A DNA stretch of 62,862 nt from positions 1 to 62,862 of the forward strand of contig DASVAW010000044.1 in the NCBI GenBank assembly GCA_036376135.1, in the 5' to 3' direction. Below, in pieces: positions 52,241 to 61,024 of the stretch. The position numbers and the translations under genes were made by a program. Position 1 is the stretch's first letter, and every line of letters begins with the position of its first letter. Below the pieces are notes generated by a model, which was given only the letters and a program-made list of their open reading frames with translations, was not told the DNA's origin and ran no database searches. This DNA is from Candidatus Polarisedimenticolaceae bacterium (GTDB taxonomy: Bacteria; Acidobacteriota; Polarisedimenticolia; Polarisedimenticolales; DASRJG01).

Positions 52241-53056
52241 ATGCCTCACTCCCTCGACGTCCGCCTGCTCCACCGCGAGCGGTCGTTCGCGATCGTGGAC
52301 GTCCGTTGCCGTGCCCACGCGCACGTGCGGGGAAACGAGGAGGAAGCGGGAGGGTACGAAGTGATCTTCCCGCGGCGGGGGCAGTTCGTCCGCGAGGTCG
52401 AGGGGGAGGCGACGTACGCCGACGCGAACGCCGTCCTCTTCGTGGGCCCCGGCGAGGTGCAACGGATCACGCATCCCACGGAAGGGGGCGACGCCTGTAC
52501 CGTCCTCGGATTCGACCGCAGGACGATCGAGGATGCCGGCCGGCCGTTCCCTCGTCGGAGCGGCGTGGCAGAGGCCGCGACCCACGCGCTCGCCGAGCGG
52601 CTGCGGCGCCACGCCCTCGCCGATGCGCCGGATCCAATGGCCCTTCACGAGGGGGCCCTTCGCCTGCTGGGAGCGCTTCTCGACGTCGACGCTCCGTTCG
52701 AAACGGAGCGGACCCTGGCGGTGAAGGTCGTGCTCGCCAGGAACCTCGCGTCGGGGATCTCCCTCGACGCGCTTTCGCGTGAGGTCGCCTGCTCTCCGTT
52801 CCATCTCGCGCGCTCCTTCCGGCGCACGACGGGAATCCCGATCCACCGTTACCTCAACCGGCTTCGCCTGCGCGTCGTGCTCGAGCGACTCGGCGACGCG
52901 GACGGGTTGACCGCGCTCGCGCACGACGTGGGGTTCTCCTCCCACGCCCACCTGACCGACGCCTTCCGCCGCGAGTTCGGCGTTCCCCCGTCCGCGTGGC
53001 GGAAGCCTCCCACCGCGCGCGAGATCCGCGGAATGAGCAAGATCCTGGAAGCGTGA
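52241..53056 (+). CDS. AraC family transcriptional regulator
   Basis: 271 residues from the ATG at 52241. N-terminal cupin-like sensing domain (about 20-110: EEEAGGYEVIFPRRGQFVREV, FVGPGEVQRITHP) and C-terminal double helix-turn-helix (about 165-262: ISLDALSREVACSPFHLARSFRRTTGIPIHRYLNRLRLRVVLERL, DVGFSSHAHLTDAFRREFGVPPSAWR). Likely activates a nearby target in response to a small ligand; the SnoaL-like gene 46 bp downstream is the first candidate. Shares its upstream region with vapBC. Confidence 0.93.
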   Translation: MPHSLDVRLLHRERSFAIVDVRCRAHAHVRGNEEEAGGYEVIFPRRGQFVREVEGEATYADANAVLFVGPGEVQRITHPTEGGDACTVLGFDRRTIEDAGRPFPRRSGVAEAATHALAERLRRHALADAPDPMALHEGALRLLGALLDVDAPFETERTLAVKVVLARNLASGISLDALSREVACSPFHLARSFRRTTGIPIHRYLNRLRLRVVLERLGDADGLTALAHDVGFSSHAHLTDAFRREFGVPPSAWRKPPTAREIRGMSKILEA

Positions 53057-53074
53057 GCGACGCCGCACCTCGTA

Positions 53075-53095
53075 GCCTCCTGCGCGAAAGGAGGC
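53075..53095 (+). promoter_or_regulatory. hairpin containing the ribosome binding site of the SnoaL-like gene
   Basis: GCCTCCT (53075-53081), 7-base loop, AGGAGGC (53089-53095). The right arm is the AGGAGG site for the GTG at 53103. The stem starts 18 bases after the araC-family stop codon, so translation of the upstream gene could affect its folding. Confidence 0.55.
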
Positions 53096-53102
53096 CTCCC
53101 TT

Positions 53103-53555
53103 GTGCTCCATGAACTTCTGCTCGCCGCGGTCCTGCTCGACGGGACGATCCCGGTGAACCGCCCCGGCCCCGAGGAGGACCGGCAGGCGATCCTCGCCCA
53201 CATCGACGGCCTGTTCCGGGCCTACTTCCGCGGCGATCGCGAAGCGATCCGCCGCGGCCACACCTCGGACTGGACGGGGTTCCAGATCGGAAGCCGCGAG
53301 ATCGTGCGAGGGATCGACGCGTACATGAAAAACGCCGAAGCCGTGCTCGCCCGGTTCAGGGGCGTCCGGTACGTCCTGGAGGACGTGCAGATCGATCTCC
53401 AGGGAGATCGGGCGATCGTCTTCTACGTCGCGCGGGAGTGGATCCTCGACGAAAACGGGCGCGAGAAGGAGATCCGCCTGCGCTCGATCGACCTCTACCG
53501 GCGGGAGACCGACGGGTGGAACCAATACGGTTCGCACATCGGGCTCGTCCCCTAG
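53103..53555 (+). CDS. SnoaL/DUF4440-like (NTF2-fold) protein
   Basis: 150 residues from a GTG with AGGAGG eight bases upstream. Short hydrophobic start (MLHELLLAAVLLDGTI), possibly a signal peptide. NTF2-like cone fold: ILAHIDGLFRAYFRGDREAIRRGHTSDWTGFQIGSREIVRGIDAYMKN, then strands to QYGSHIGLVP. No catalytic residues can be assigned. Downstream of the AraC regulator. Its TAG stop shares bases with the opposing amidohydrolase stop (CTAG). Confidence 0.75.
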   Translation: MLHELLLAAVLLDGTIPVNRPGPEEDRQAILAHIDGLFRAYFRGDREAIRRGHTSDWTGFQIGSREIVRGIDAYMKNAEAVLARFRGVRYVLEDVQIDLQGDRAIVFYVAREWILDENGREKEIRLRSIDLYRRETDGWNQYGSHIGLVP

Positions 53556-54382
53556 GGAAGGAGCCGCCGCGAATTCCCGTCCAAGATCGCCCGCTTGACG
53601 CCTTCGTCGAGCGGAAGATCGAGGAACGCCTCGACGTTGGCCTTCGGGTCGCGCACCCCGGGCCCCGGCCAATCGGTCCCCCACAACGTCTTGGGGGCAA
53701 GATCGGCCAGGCGCGGGATCCACTCCATCAGCCGCCTCGGCGGGATCCCCGAGATCTCGAGCCACACGTTCGCATGGCGACGAGCGAGGAACACCGCCGT
53801 CTCGACGTGGAGCGGCCTGCCGACGTGGGCGAGGATCAGCTTCAGGTCGGGGAAGTCGACGGCGACGTCGTCACACGGCATCGGGTCCGCGAAGACGTTG
53901 CGCGCGCCGGGGAACACGGAGGTCCCCGTGTGCACCATCACCGGGACGCCGCGCTCCTGCGCGACGGCATACATGTCGCCGAGCCCCGAGTCGTAGTCGT
54001 TCACCCGCAGGTGCTGGTGGGGCGGGTGGATCTTGAGAATCCGCGCGCCGAGGTCAAGGACGCGCTCGGTTTCCTCGCGGGCGCTCTTCGAGAAGCGCGG
54101 GTGGACCGAACCGAAGGGGATCAGCCGGTCCGGCGCGGCACCGCAGTACCGCGCGCACCAGTCGTTGATCTCCGGCGGGTAGCCCATCACGTCGGGGGCG
54201 ACGTAGTTCACGATTCCCGCGCGCTCGATCCCCCAGACGTCGAGGGCGCGCAGCAGCGCGGCCGGGGAGTCGGCGAGGACGTGGTGCTCGGTCCCCTCCA
54301 TGAGCGCGTGGGCGGCCGCCCGCTGCATCGAGGCCGGGTGGACGTGCAGGTGCAGGTCGGTCACCGCGAAGCCGCGGATCAT
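53552..54382 (-). CDS. amidohydrolase-2 family metal-dependent hydrolase (ACMSD-like)
   Basis: 276 residues. TDLHLHVHP near the N-terminus gives the HxH metal site; KIHPPHQHLRVND, VMVHTGTSVF, LILAHVGRP and WGTDWPG supply the remaining His and the catalytic Asp. Family members decarboxylate or hydrolyse aromatic/cyclic acids (ACMSD, 5-carboxyvanillate or similar). Overlaps the preceding 3-hydroxyacyl-CoA dehydrogenase by 4 bp, hinting at a role in degrading an aromatic or cyclic acid to acyl-CoA. Confidence 0.87.
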   Translation of the reverse strand: MIRGFAVTDLHLHVHPASMQRAAAHALMEGTEHHVLADSPAALLRALDVWGIERAGIVNYVAPDVMGYPPEINDWCARYCGAAPDRLIPFGSVHPRFSKSAREETERVLDLGARILKIHPPHQHLRVNDYDSGLGDMYAVAQERGVPVMVHTGTSVFPGARNVFADPMPCDDVAVDFPDLKLILAHVGRPLHVETAVFLARRHANVWLEISGIPPRRLMEWIPRLADLAPKTLWGTDWPGPGVRDPKANVEAFLDLPLDEGVKRAILDGNSRRLLP

Positions 54383-55239
54383 GACGCCTTGTCCCCTTCC
54401 CACGTGTAGAACCCTCGGCCCGACTTCTTCCCGAGTTTCCCCTCCGCGACCATGCGTCTCAGGATCTCCGGCGGCCGGAAGGCCTCGGAGGCGAGCTCGC
54501 GGTGGAGGTGCTCGGCGATCGCGAGGCGTACGTCCAGGCCGACGAGGTCGGTGAGCTGGAGCGGCCCCATCGGATGGCGATACCCGAGGGTCATCGCCTT
54601 GTCGATGTCGGAGGCGTTGGCGACCCCCTGCTCGAGCATCCGCATCGCCTCGAGTCCGAGTAGGACACCCAGCCGGCTCGTCGCGAACCCCGGCATGTCC
54701 CGGACGACGATCGGCTCCTTCCCCATCGCCAGTCCGGTCGCGACGGCGAAGGCGACGGTTTCCTCCGAGGTCTCCTTCGCGCGGACGACCTCGAGGAGCG
54801 CCATGACGGGAACCGGGTTGAAGAAATGCATGCCGACGACCCGGTCGCGCCGCGAGACCGCCTCCGCGATCGACGCGATCGACAGGGACGACGTGTTCGA
54901 CGCGAGAACGGCATGCGCGGGGGCCGCCCCGTCGATCGCCTCGAAGATCCGGCGCTTGAGGTCGATCGACTCGGGGACCGCCTCGACGACGAGGTCCGCG
55001 TTGCCGACGGCCGTCTCGATCGCCGCGGTGGTGCGGATGCGGTCCCAGATCGTCGGCGGCGCCTCCGCGAGCTTCCCCTTCTCGGCTAGGCGCTCGAGGC
55101 TCTTCTTGATCGTGCCGAGGGCTTTCTGCAGGGCCTCCGGGTTCGCGTCGCACAACGCGACCGACCAACCCGCCTGCGCCGCGACCTGGGCGATGCCGTT
55201 CCCCATCGTTCCCGAGCCGATGACCGCGATGACCTTCAA
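54379..55239 (-). CDS. 3-hydroxybutyryl-CoA / 3-hydroxyacyl-CoA dehydrogenase
   Basis: 286 residues from a TTG at 55239 with GGAGG upstream; an ATG at 55275 would add 12 residues but lacks a site. NAD-binding VIGSGTMGNGIAQVAAQAGWSV, SNTSSLSI, and catalytic His in GMHFFNPVPVM (HFFNP). The C-terminal MTLGYRHPMGPLQLTDLVGLD and the length fit single-domain Hbd/PaaH enzymes of beta-oxidation and phenylacetate breakdown. Operon with the amidohydrolase. Divergent from a small membrane protein gene. Confidence 0.92.
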   Translation of the reverse strand: MKVIAVIGSGTMGNGIAQVAAQAGWSVALCDANPEALQKALGTIKKSLERLAEKGKLAEAPPTIWDRIRTTAAIETAVGNADLVVEAVPESIDLKRRIFEAIDGAAPAHAVLASNTSSLSIASIAEAVSRRDRVVGMHFFNPVPVMALLEVVRAKETSEETVAFAVATGLAMGKEPIVVRDMPGFATSRLGVLLGLEAMRMLEQGVANASDIDKAMTLGYRHPMGPLQLTDLVGLDVRLAIAEHLHRELASEAFRPPEILRRMVAEGKLGKKSGRGFYTWEGDKAS

Positions 55240-55283
55240 GGGAGCCTCCGTCGGAAGAACCCCGAACGGTATCATCGGGATCG

Positions 55284-55586
55284 ATGCCCCGGGACACCCT
55301 CCGCTTCGTCGCCCTCACGGCCCAGGGGGTCGGTCTCACGATGCTGCTGCGCGCCGGGCGCGCGTACCTCGCGGGGCGGGAACCCTCCTCGGCCCGCCTG
55401 GGCGGGGGGATCGCGTTCGGGGCCTCCCTCGCGGTCGCGGCGACGGGCCTCGACGCCCCCGCGCTGGCCGCCCTCGCGTCGGGAACGACCGCCGGGCTCG
55501 GCGCGCTCGCGCGCAAACCTGTCCCCGCGGCCTGGTTCGCGCTCGGGTGGTTCGTCCTCGCCGTCGCCTTCGCGGTGCTGCGGTGA
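55284..55586 (+). CDS. small membrane protein, hypothetical
   Basis: 100 residues with three hydrophobic segments (about 7-30, 40-65, 80-99) and a basic loop. No family recognised. TATCAT at 55270-55275 would start the mRNA about two bases before the ATG, so it may be leaderless. Stop overlaps the kinase GTG (GTGA), so the two are co-translated and may interact at the membrane. Confidence 0.65.
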   Translation: MPRDTLRFVALTAQGVGLTMLLRAGRAYLAGREPSSARLGGGIAFGASLAVAATGLDAPALAALASGTTAGLGALARKPVPAAWFALGWFVLAVAFAVLR

Positions 55587-57205
55587 GCGACGCCCCGGCT
55601 CCCGGCGACCGTCTCGGACACTTCCGTCTCGTGTCGGAGCTGGGCCGCGGCGGGTTCGGCGTCGTGTTCCTCGCCGACGACGTGGACATCCCCGGACGTC
55701 AGGTGGCGGTCAAGACGCTCCGGCCGGGGGTCGTCGACGCCGAAGCGCTCCGGCGCGAGGCGTCCGCGCTCGCGGTCCTGCGTCATCCGAACATCCTGGT
55801 GGTGCACGAGGTCGGCGAATCCCCGTTCGGCCTCCACCTCGCCGCGGAATTCGCCCCGGGCGGGACGCTCGCCGCGCGGATCGCCCGCCGCGAGCTCGCG
55901 CGGGAGGAGGTGCTGCCGATCGCGCGGGCGTGCGCCGACGCGCTCGCCTCGGCCCATGCGCGCGGGGTCGTCCACCGCGACTTCAAGCCCGGAAACGTGC
56001 TGATCGACGAGCACGGGATCCCGAAGGTCGCCGACTTCGGGATCGCGCTTCGCTCGGGACCGGGGACGGCGTCGGGGGGGCCGGACGAGGGAACGATCAC
56101 GCTGGCGTGGGAGGGGGGCTCGACGATCGTCGGCACGCCGTTCTACCTGGCCCCGGAGGTCCTCGAGGGCTCCGGGGCGTCCCCCGCCTCCGACCAGTTC
56201 TCCTTCGGCGTCGCGTTGCACGAGATGCTCGCCGGGCGACGGCCCTTCGACCCCGCGGGGGGGATCCGGGCGACGCTCGCGGACCCTTCGATCGACGCGT
56301 CGATCCCCGCGGACCTGCGCCGGATCGTCGCGCGTTGCCTGGCGAAGGACCCTCGGGCGCGTTTCCCCGACCTCCATGCGGTCGTCGAGGCCCTCGACGC
56401 CGCGATCCGCCGCCGATCGCGGGAAAGGCGACGTCTGCGGCGCTTGGCGATCGCATTCGCGGCGACGCTTTGCGTGCTCGCCGGCGGGTTCTTCGGGATG
56501 CGGGCGTGGCGGACCGCCTCGGCCCGGCACCTCAACGAGACCGGGAGCGCCGCGATGGTGCGCGGCGACCGCGATGCCGCGCGGGAGGCCTTCGTCGCGG
56601 CGCACTCCGCCGATCCGCGCTACCTCCCCGCGTGCGCCAACGTCGGGACGTTGGCCTCGCTCGAGGCGTCGCCGACGTGGGCGGTGACGCTCCTGCGGGA
56701 CTGCGCGGCGACGTTTCCGGAGGCCGACGTGGTGCACTACAACCTCGGCGCGGCCCTGAGGGCGACCGGCGACCTCGCCGGAGCGGAGGCGAGCCTCGCC
56801 CGCGCGCTCGACCTCGCGGGGCGCGGCCCGCTGCGCTCGCTCGTCGTCAACGAGATCGCGCGGATCGAAGTGGCGCGCGGGCGGGCGGCGCAGGCCCTCG
56901 CGCGCCTCGAGGGAGAGCGGCCGTTCCCGGCGACGGCCGAGGGGACGATCCTCGAGAAGACCGTGGGGCTCGCCGCGCTCGAGTCGGGGGATCCCGCTCG
57001 CGCGACGAGGGCGCTGTCGCGGGCGATCGATGCGGGGCTTCCCGAGGCGCAGCGCCCGGAGGCCTGGGTCCTGCTCGGCCGTGCGCACGAGGCGCTCGGC
57101 CGGCTCGACGAGGCCAGGGCCGCGTACGCGCAGGCGCTCCTGGCCGGCGCGACCGGGGAAGACGAACGCCGGGCCCGGGAAGGGCTCACCCGAATCGCGC
57201 GGTGA
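55583..57205 (+). CDS. membrane Ser/Thr protein kinase with extracytoplasmic TPR domain
   Basis: 540 residues from a GTG. Kinase domain about 14-270: ELGRGGFGVVFLAD (nucleotide loop), K44 in VAVKTL, HRDFKPGN (131-138) catalytic loop, DFG (151-153), and APE in TPFYLAPEVLE. One membrane helix about 288-312 (LRRLAIAFAATLCVLAGGFFG), then TPRs (NVGTLASLE, VVHYNLGAALRATGDLAGAEASLARAL). A Hanks-type kinase whose outer TPRs may sense envelope partners; the FecR-like protein 53 bp downstream is the obvious one. Confidence 0.93.
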   Translation: MSDAPAPGDRLGHFRLVSELGRGGFGVVFLADDVDIPGRQVAVKTLRPGVVDAEALRREASALAVLRHPNILVVHEVGESPFGLHLAAEFAPGGTLAARIARRELAREEVLPIARACADALASAHARGVVHRDFKPGNVLIDEHGIPKVADFGIALRSGPGTASGGPDEGTITLAWEGGSTIVGTPFYLAPEVLEGSGASPASDQFSFGVALHEMLAGRRPFDPAGGIRATLADPSIDASIPADLRRIVARCLAKDPRARFPDLHAVVEALDAAIRRRSRERRRLRRLAIAFAATLCVLAGGFFGMRAWRTASARHLNETGSAAMVRGDRDAAREAFVAAHSADPRYLPACANVGTLASLEASPTWAVTLLRDCAATFPEADVVHYNLGAALRATGDLAGAEASLARALDLAGRGPLRSLVVNEIARIEVARGRAAQALARLEGERPFPATAEGTILEKTVGLAALESGDPARATRALSRAIDAGLPEAQRPEAWVLLGRAHEALGRLDEARAAYAQALLAGATGEDERRAREGLTRIAR

Positions 57206-57258
57206 GACCAACTTCCAGCGCCCGGCGCGGTAATGTCTCTCGAGCCCGGGAGGTGTCG

Positions 57259-58140
57259 ATGCGCCCGCTCGTCCTCGCCCTGTTCGTCGTCGCGGCCGTC
57301 GCCGCCGGGCCCGCCCCCGAGCCGGCGGCGGGGGTGCTCGCCTCGGCGAAGGGGGACGTCCGGGTCGCGGCCCGCCCCGCGGCGATCGGGGATCGGCTCG
57401 CCGGCGGCGCCGCGGTCGAGACCGGTCACGGGAGCACGGCGACCCTCTACCTCGCGGGGGGCTCGATCGTCCGTCTCGGAGCGGGGCAGCGCTACGTCGT
57501 CCCGGCGCCCGGCTCCCGCGCTCCCGACGGTGCACGGCTCGACCCGGATTCGGCCAAGGTCACCGAATCGGGGCTGTGGGTCCTCAGTCGCCCCGGCGGA
57601 AGCGTGCTCCTCGCGGCGATGCGGGGCGACGAGGCGGTGCCCGATCCGCGACGCGCGCGGCCCCTCTCCCCCCGCTACGAAGTCGTGAGCGGCACGCCGG
57701 CCTTCGTCGCGATCGGGGGGCCGCGACCGGTGCACGTCGTGGTCGCGGAAGGGAAGAAGACGGTCTGGCGATCCGCTCCCGTCGACGGTGAAGGGCCCTG
57801 GAGCGCGCCGGACCTCCCGTCGCTCGCGCCCGGGCCTCTGTTCAGCTGGCGACTGGAGTCGCCGGAGGGGGAAGGGATCACTCCCTGGTCGCCGTTCCGC
57901 ACCGCGCCAGCGTCGACGTTCGAAGCGGGACTCTCCGGGCTCGAGCCGGTCGAGGCGGACGTCCTCCGGCTCGGCTACTACCTGGAGTCGCAGGCCTGGT
58001 CACCGCTGCTCGCCGCTTCCGCCCGCGTCCTCGCCGCGCACCCCGAGGCCGAGATCGCGCGACGGGCGTGGGAGCGCGCGAAGGAGGGGCTGCAACTCGA
58101 CGAGGACGGCGCGACGGCGCTCACGCGCCTCTTACGCTGA
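57259..58140 (+). CDS. secreted FecR-like domain protein
   Basis: 293 residues. Signal peptide about 1-17 (MRPLVLALFVVAAVAAG). FecR-type beta domain (ASAKGDVRV...IGDRLAGGAAVETGHGSTATLYLAGGSIVRLGAGQRYVV), a middle beta domain with an Ig-like feel, and a short helical end. No membrane helix or anti-sigma partner, so not a classical FecR sensor. ATG follows GGGAGGTGTCG. Probably co-transcribed with the kinase, though TAATGT at 57231-57236 could be its own -10. Confidence 0.75.
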   Translation: MRPLVLALFVVAAVAAGPAPEPAAGVLASAKGDVRVAARPAAIGDRLAGGAAVETGHGSTATLYLAGGSIVRLGAGQRYVVPAPGSRAPDGARLDPDSAKVTESGLWVLSRPGGSVLLAAMRGDEAVPDPRRARPLSPRYEVVSGTPAFVAIGGPRPVHVVVAEGKKTVWRSAPVDGEGPWSAPDLPSLAPGPLFSWRLESPEGEGITPWSPFRTAPASTFEAGLSGLEPVEADVLRLGYYLESQAWSPLLAASARVLAAHPEAEIARRAWERAKEGLQLDEDGATALTRLLR

Positions 58141-58344
58141 CGCGTCGTCGTCGGGCCCCTCGCCGTCGTAGAGCGGCCCCATCTCGAGGCCGAGGATCTC
58201 CTCGCGGAACTCGACGACCGTACGGCGCAGCGCGTCGAGCTTTCCCGGGTCGAGCAGCTTGCGGACCGTCGAGCCGTGGAGGTCGATCGCGTTGAGAAGG
58301 GCGACCGCCGCGCGGTCGAGCTCGTGGATGGCGTTCTCGGGCAT
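58132..58344 (-). CDS. small conserved-looking protein at the end of the fix operon
   Basis: 70 residues: MPENAIHELDRAAVALLNAID, helical, acidic C-terminus (YDGEGPDDDASA). GGGAGGACGCCC precedes the ATG, 14 bp after fixX. No cysteine or known motif. The position suggests an accessory of the FixABCX complex. Its last 9 bases overlap the opposing FecR-like gene end. Confidence 0.65.
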   Translation of the reverse strand: MPENAIHELDRAAVALLNAIDLHGSTVRKLLDPGKLDALRRTVVEFREEILGLEMGPLYDGEGPDDDASA

Positions 58345-58358
58345 GGGCGTCCTCCCTT

Positions 58359-58694
58359 CTAACCGAACTTGTAGGCGACGCCGTACCCGCCGCGGGGCAG
58401 GTCCCAGCGGATGTTCCCGAACGGGCAGCCGATCCGGCAGCTGCCGCACTCGACGCAGGCCTGGTAGCCGACCATCACCTTCCCCTCGCGGTCGAGGGTG
58501 TAGACGGAAACCGGGCAGAAGGTCAGGCACGGCTGCTTCGCGCACTTCTCGCACACGCCGTGGTCGCGGATCGAGATGTGCGCGGAATCCTCGTCCACGT
58601 AGAACTTCACCGTGCTGAGCAGATCGTCGACGTTCACGCGGGGCAACGTCGCGCGGACCTCGTCGGAGAGGGTGACCTCGGGTTTCCTGCGCAT
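58359..58694 (-). CDS. fixX: FixX ferredoxin-like protein
   Basis: 111 residues. Two cysteine sets, C48-x2-C51-x4-C56-x3-C60 and C80-x2-C83-x2-C86-x3-C90, for [4Fe-4S] chemistry. VNVDDLLSTVKFYVDEDSAHISI and the ending CPFGNIRWDLPRGGYGVAYKFG are typical of FixX. Partner of FixC; together they equal an ETF:quinone oxidoreductase split in two. One base after fixC. Confidence 0.94.
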   Translation of the reverse strand: MRRKPEVTLSDEVRATLPRVNVDDLLSTVKFYVDEDSAHISIRDHGVCEKCAKQPCLTFCPVSVYTLDREGKVMVGYQACVECGSCRIGCPFGNIRWDLPRGGYGVAYKFG

Positions 58695-58695
58695 G

Positions 58696-60018
58696 TCAGC
58701 CTCGCATCCCGGAGCGCAGCCCCATGAGGTCCTTCGCGACGCCGAAGATCGAGCGGCGCTTCCAGAGCAGGTCGAAGATCTGCTTTTCCATGTCGCGTTT
58801 CGGGATGCCGTGCGAGTTGAAGTACTTCAGCGCGGCCTCGTTGAGATAGTTCACGTAGGTGCCCATGAAGTGCGGGCTCTGGTCGAGGAAATCGGTCATG
58901 CGCCGGTACTGGCGGAGGTCCTTCAGGACGAAGCTGTCCTCGAGCTTCTTGCGGTACGACCTCAGGAACGCCCCCGAGAAATCCCCCTGGCGGTGCGCCT
59001 CGATGGCCGTTTCCCCCGCGAGTCGACCGGCGGTCATCGCGAGGTTGGTCCCCTCGCGGTGCATCGCGTCCACCATCCCGGCCGCGTCTCCCGCGACGAG
59101 CACGCCGTCCGCGGCGAGGGCGGGCATGCGGTCGTAACCGAACTCGGGGATCAGGTGGGCGCCGTATTCGAGGGTCTCGCCCCCCGCGACGTAGGGTTGG
59201 ATCACGGGGTGCTTCTTGAAGCGGGCGAGCACCTCGTAGGGCTTCACGCGGTGCTTGACGAATTCCCCGAGGAGCATGCCGACGCCGATCGAGATCGCCT
59301 GCTGGTCGGTGTAGAGGAACGCGGTCCCGGGGAGGCCCAGGGTCGCGTCGCCGAAGATGTCGATCGCGACGCCTTCCTTGGGCCCGCCGAGGTTGAAGCG
59401 GCTCTCGAGCTCCTTGCGCGGGAGCGCGATCAGCTCTTTCACCGCGAGCGCCACGAAACGCGGCGGGAGGTCGCTCTTGGCGAGCCCGAGATCCTGGGTG
59501 ACGAGGTTGTTCACCCCTTCGGAGACGATGACGACGGGGGCGTGGACCTCCCCGTCGGGACGGTCGGTCCGCACGCCGATCACCCGCCCGTTCCCGTCGC
59601 GAACGCACTCGGTGACCGTCGTCTTGGTGATGAGCAACACCCCGAGCTCGGCGGCCTGCTGCGCGAACCACGCGTCGAAGTTCGCGCGCAGCGCCGTGTA
59701 CGCCGACGCGGGCTCCTGCTGGTAATGCTGGCTCTTGTGCATGAGCCGCACGACGCTGTCGGGGGAAAGGAGCCAGTACCCCTGCTCGGTGACCGGGCGC
59801 TCGAACGGGGGCTTGCGCTCCCAGAAGTCGGGCAACACGTCCGCGAGCGCGTGCGTGTAGAGCACCCCGCCGAAGAAGTTCTTGGCCCCCGCGAAGTGGC
59901 CGCGCTCGATCAGGATCGTGCGCAGCCCCGCGCGCGCCAGGGTGATCGCGGCCGAGGTCCCCGCCGGCCCCGCGCCCACGACGATCGCGTCGAACCTCGG
60001 GATCTCAGACAATCGCAC
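58696..60018 (-). CDS. fixC: FixC flavoprotein (ETF:quinone oxidoreductase family)
   Basis: 440 residues. FAD motif VVGAGPAGTSAAITLARAG near the N-terminus; second FAD stretch GVLVAGDAAGMVDAMHREGTNLAMTAGRLA; quinone-side helix region toward the end (HFMGTYVNYLNEAALKYF). The GTG at 60018 overlaps the fixB stop; a TTG at 60012 has a better-spaced GGGAGG. Passes electrons from FixAB to FixX/quinone. Confidence 0.94.
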   Translation of the reverse strand: MRLSEIPRFDAIVVGAGPAGTSAAITLARAGLRTILIERGHFAGAKNFFGGVLYTHALADVLPDFWERKPPFERPVTEQGYWLLSPDSVVRLMHKSQHYQQEPASAYTALRANFDAWFAQQAAELGVLLITKTTVTECVRDGNGRVIGVRTDRPDGEVHAPVVIVSEGVNNLVTQDLGLAKSDLPPRFVALAVKELIALPRKELESRFNLGGPKEGVAIDIFGDATLGLPGTAFLYTDQQAISIGVGMLLGEFVKHRVKPYEVLARFKKHPVIQPYVAGGETLEYGAHLIPEFGYDRMPALAADGVLVAGDAAGMVDAMHREGTNLAMTAGRLAGETAIEAHRQGDFSGAFLRSYRKKLEDSFVLKDLRQYRRMTDFLDQSPHFMGTYVNYLNEAALKYFNSHGIPKRDMEKQIFDLLWKRRSIFGVAKDLMGLRSGMRG

Positions 60019-61024
60019 CTCCCGCCGCGCGGACCTGGCGGATCAGCTCGGGGACGACCTGGTGGAGGTCGCCGACGATCCCCACGTCGGCGAGCTGGAA
60101 GATCGGGGCGTTCGGGTCGTTGTTGATCGCGACGATGAAGTCGGATCCGGCGACCCCGACGCGATGCTGCAGCGCGCCGGAGATCCCGGCTGCGATGTAG
60201 AGCTTCGGGCGCACGGTTTTCCCCGTCTGGCCGATCTGCCGGCCGTACGGGATCCAGCCCGCGTCCACGACCGGCCGCGTCGCGCCGACGACCCCGCCGA
60301 GAAGCCCCGCGAGCTCCTCGAGCATCGCGAATCCCTCGGGGCCGCCGATCCCGCGCCCGCCGCCCACGATCACGTCGGCGTATTCGAGGTTCACCTGGTC
60401 CTTCGTGTCGGAGGCGATCGTGCGGACGATCTTGAGCGCGACCTCGTCCTCGGTCATCCCGAGCGGCTCGCGGACGATCTCCCCGTCGATCGCGGGGCCC
60501 GGCGCCGGCATCGGCAGCACCCGGGGGCGCACCGTCGCCATCTGCGGGCGATGGGTCTTGCAGAGGATCGTCGCCATCAGGTTCCCGCCGAAGGTCGGGC
60601 GGGTCGCCGCGAGGATCTTCTTTTCCGGATCGATGGCGAGCTCGGTGCAGTCGGCGGTGAGCCCCGTCCTCACGTGCGTGGCGATCGCGCTGGCGAGGAC
60701 GCGTCCCATCGTCGTCGCCCCGACGAGGAAGATCTCGGGATGGTGCTTTTTGACGACGTTCGCGACGCCGAAGGCGTAGGGGGTGTTGCGGTAGAGCTCG
60801 AGGACCGGGTCGTCGATGAGGTAGACGCGCGACGCGCCGTAACGGAACGCCTCGCGCGCGACCGCCTCGACGCCGTGGCCGGTGACGACCCCTTCCACCA
60901 CGCTCCCCGGCAGCTGAGCGGCGAGACGGTGGGCGGCGGCCAGGAGCTCCCACGACACCGGGTGCGGGCGCCCCTCCTCCTGCTCGACGTAGACCCAGAT
61001 GCGCTTGGCGACCGCTTCGCTCAT
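60005..61024 (-). CDS. fixB: FixB / electron transfer flavoprotein alpha subunit
   Basis: 339 residues. N-terminal IWVYVEQEEGRPHPVSWELLAAAHRLA, and the FAD-binding C-terminal part VVGATRPVVDAGWIPYGRQIGQTGKTVRPKLYIAAGISGALQHRVGV, diagnostic of EtfA/FixB. Binds FAD and shuttles electrons with FixA. Overlaps fixA by 4 bp and fixC by 14 bp. Confidence 0.96.
   Translation of the reverse strand: MSEAVAKRIWVYVEQEEGRPHPVSWELLAAAHRLAAQLPGSVVEGVVTGHGVEAVAREAFRYGASRVYLIDDPVLELYRNTPYAFGVANVVKKHHPEIFLVGATTMGRVLASAIATHVRTGLTADCTELAIDPEKKILAATRPTFGGNLMATILCKTHRPQMATVRPRVLPMPAPGPAIDGEIVREPLGMTEDEVALKIVRTIASDTKDQVNLEYADVIVGGGRGIGGPEGFAMLEELAGLLGGVVGATRPVVDAGWIPYGRQIGQTGKTVRPKLYIAAGISGALQHRVGVAGSDFIVAINNDPNAPIFQLADVGIVGDLHQVVPELIRQVRAAGGAIV

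Noticed and set aside
54383-57535. 1327-codon minus frame through the kinase region
   Set aside because: Antisense of the kinase and another frame of the dehydrogenase; only the C-terminal amidohydrolase part (53552-54382) is real.
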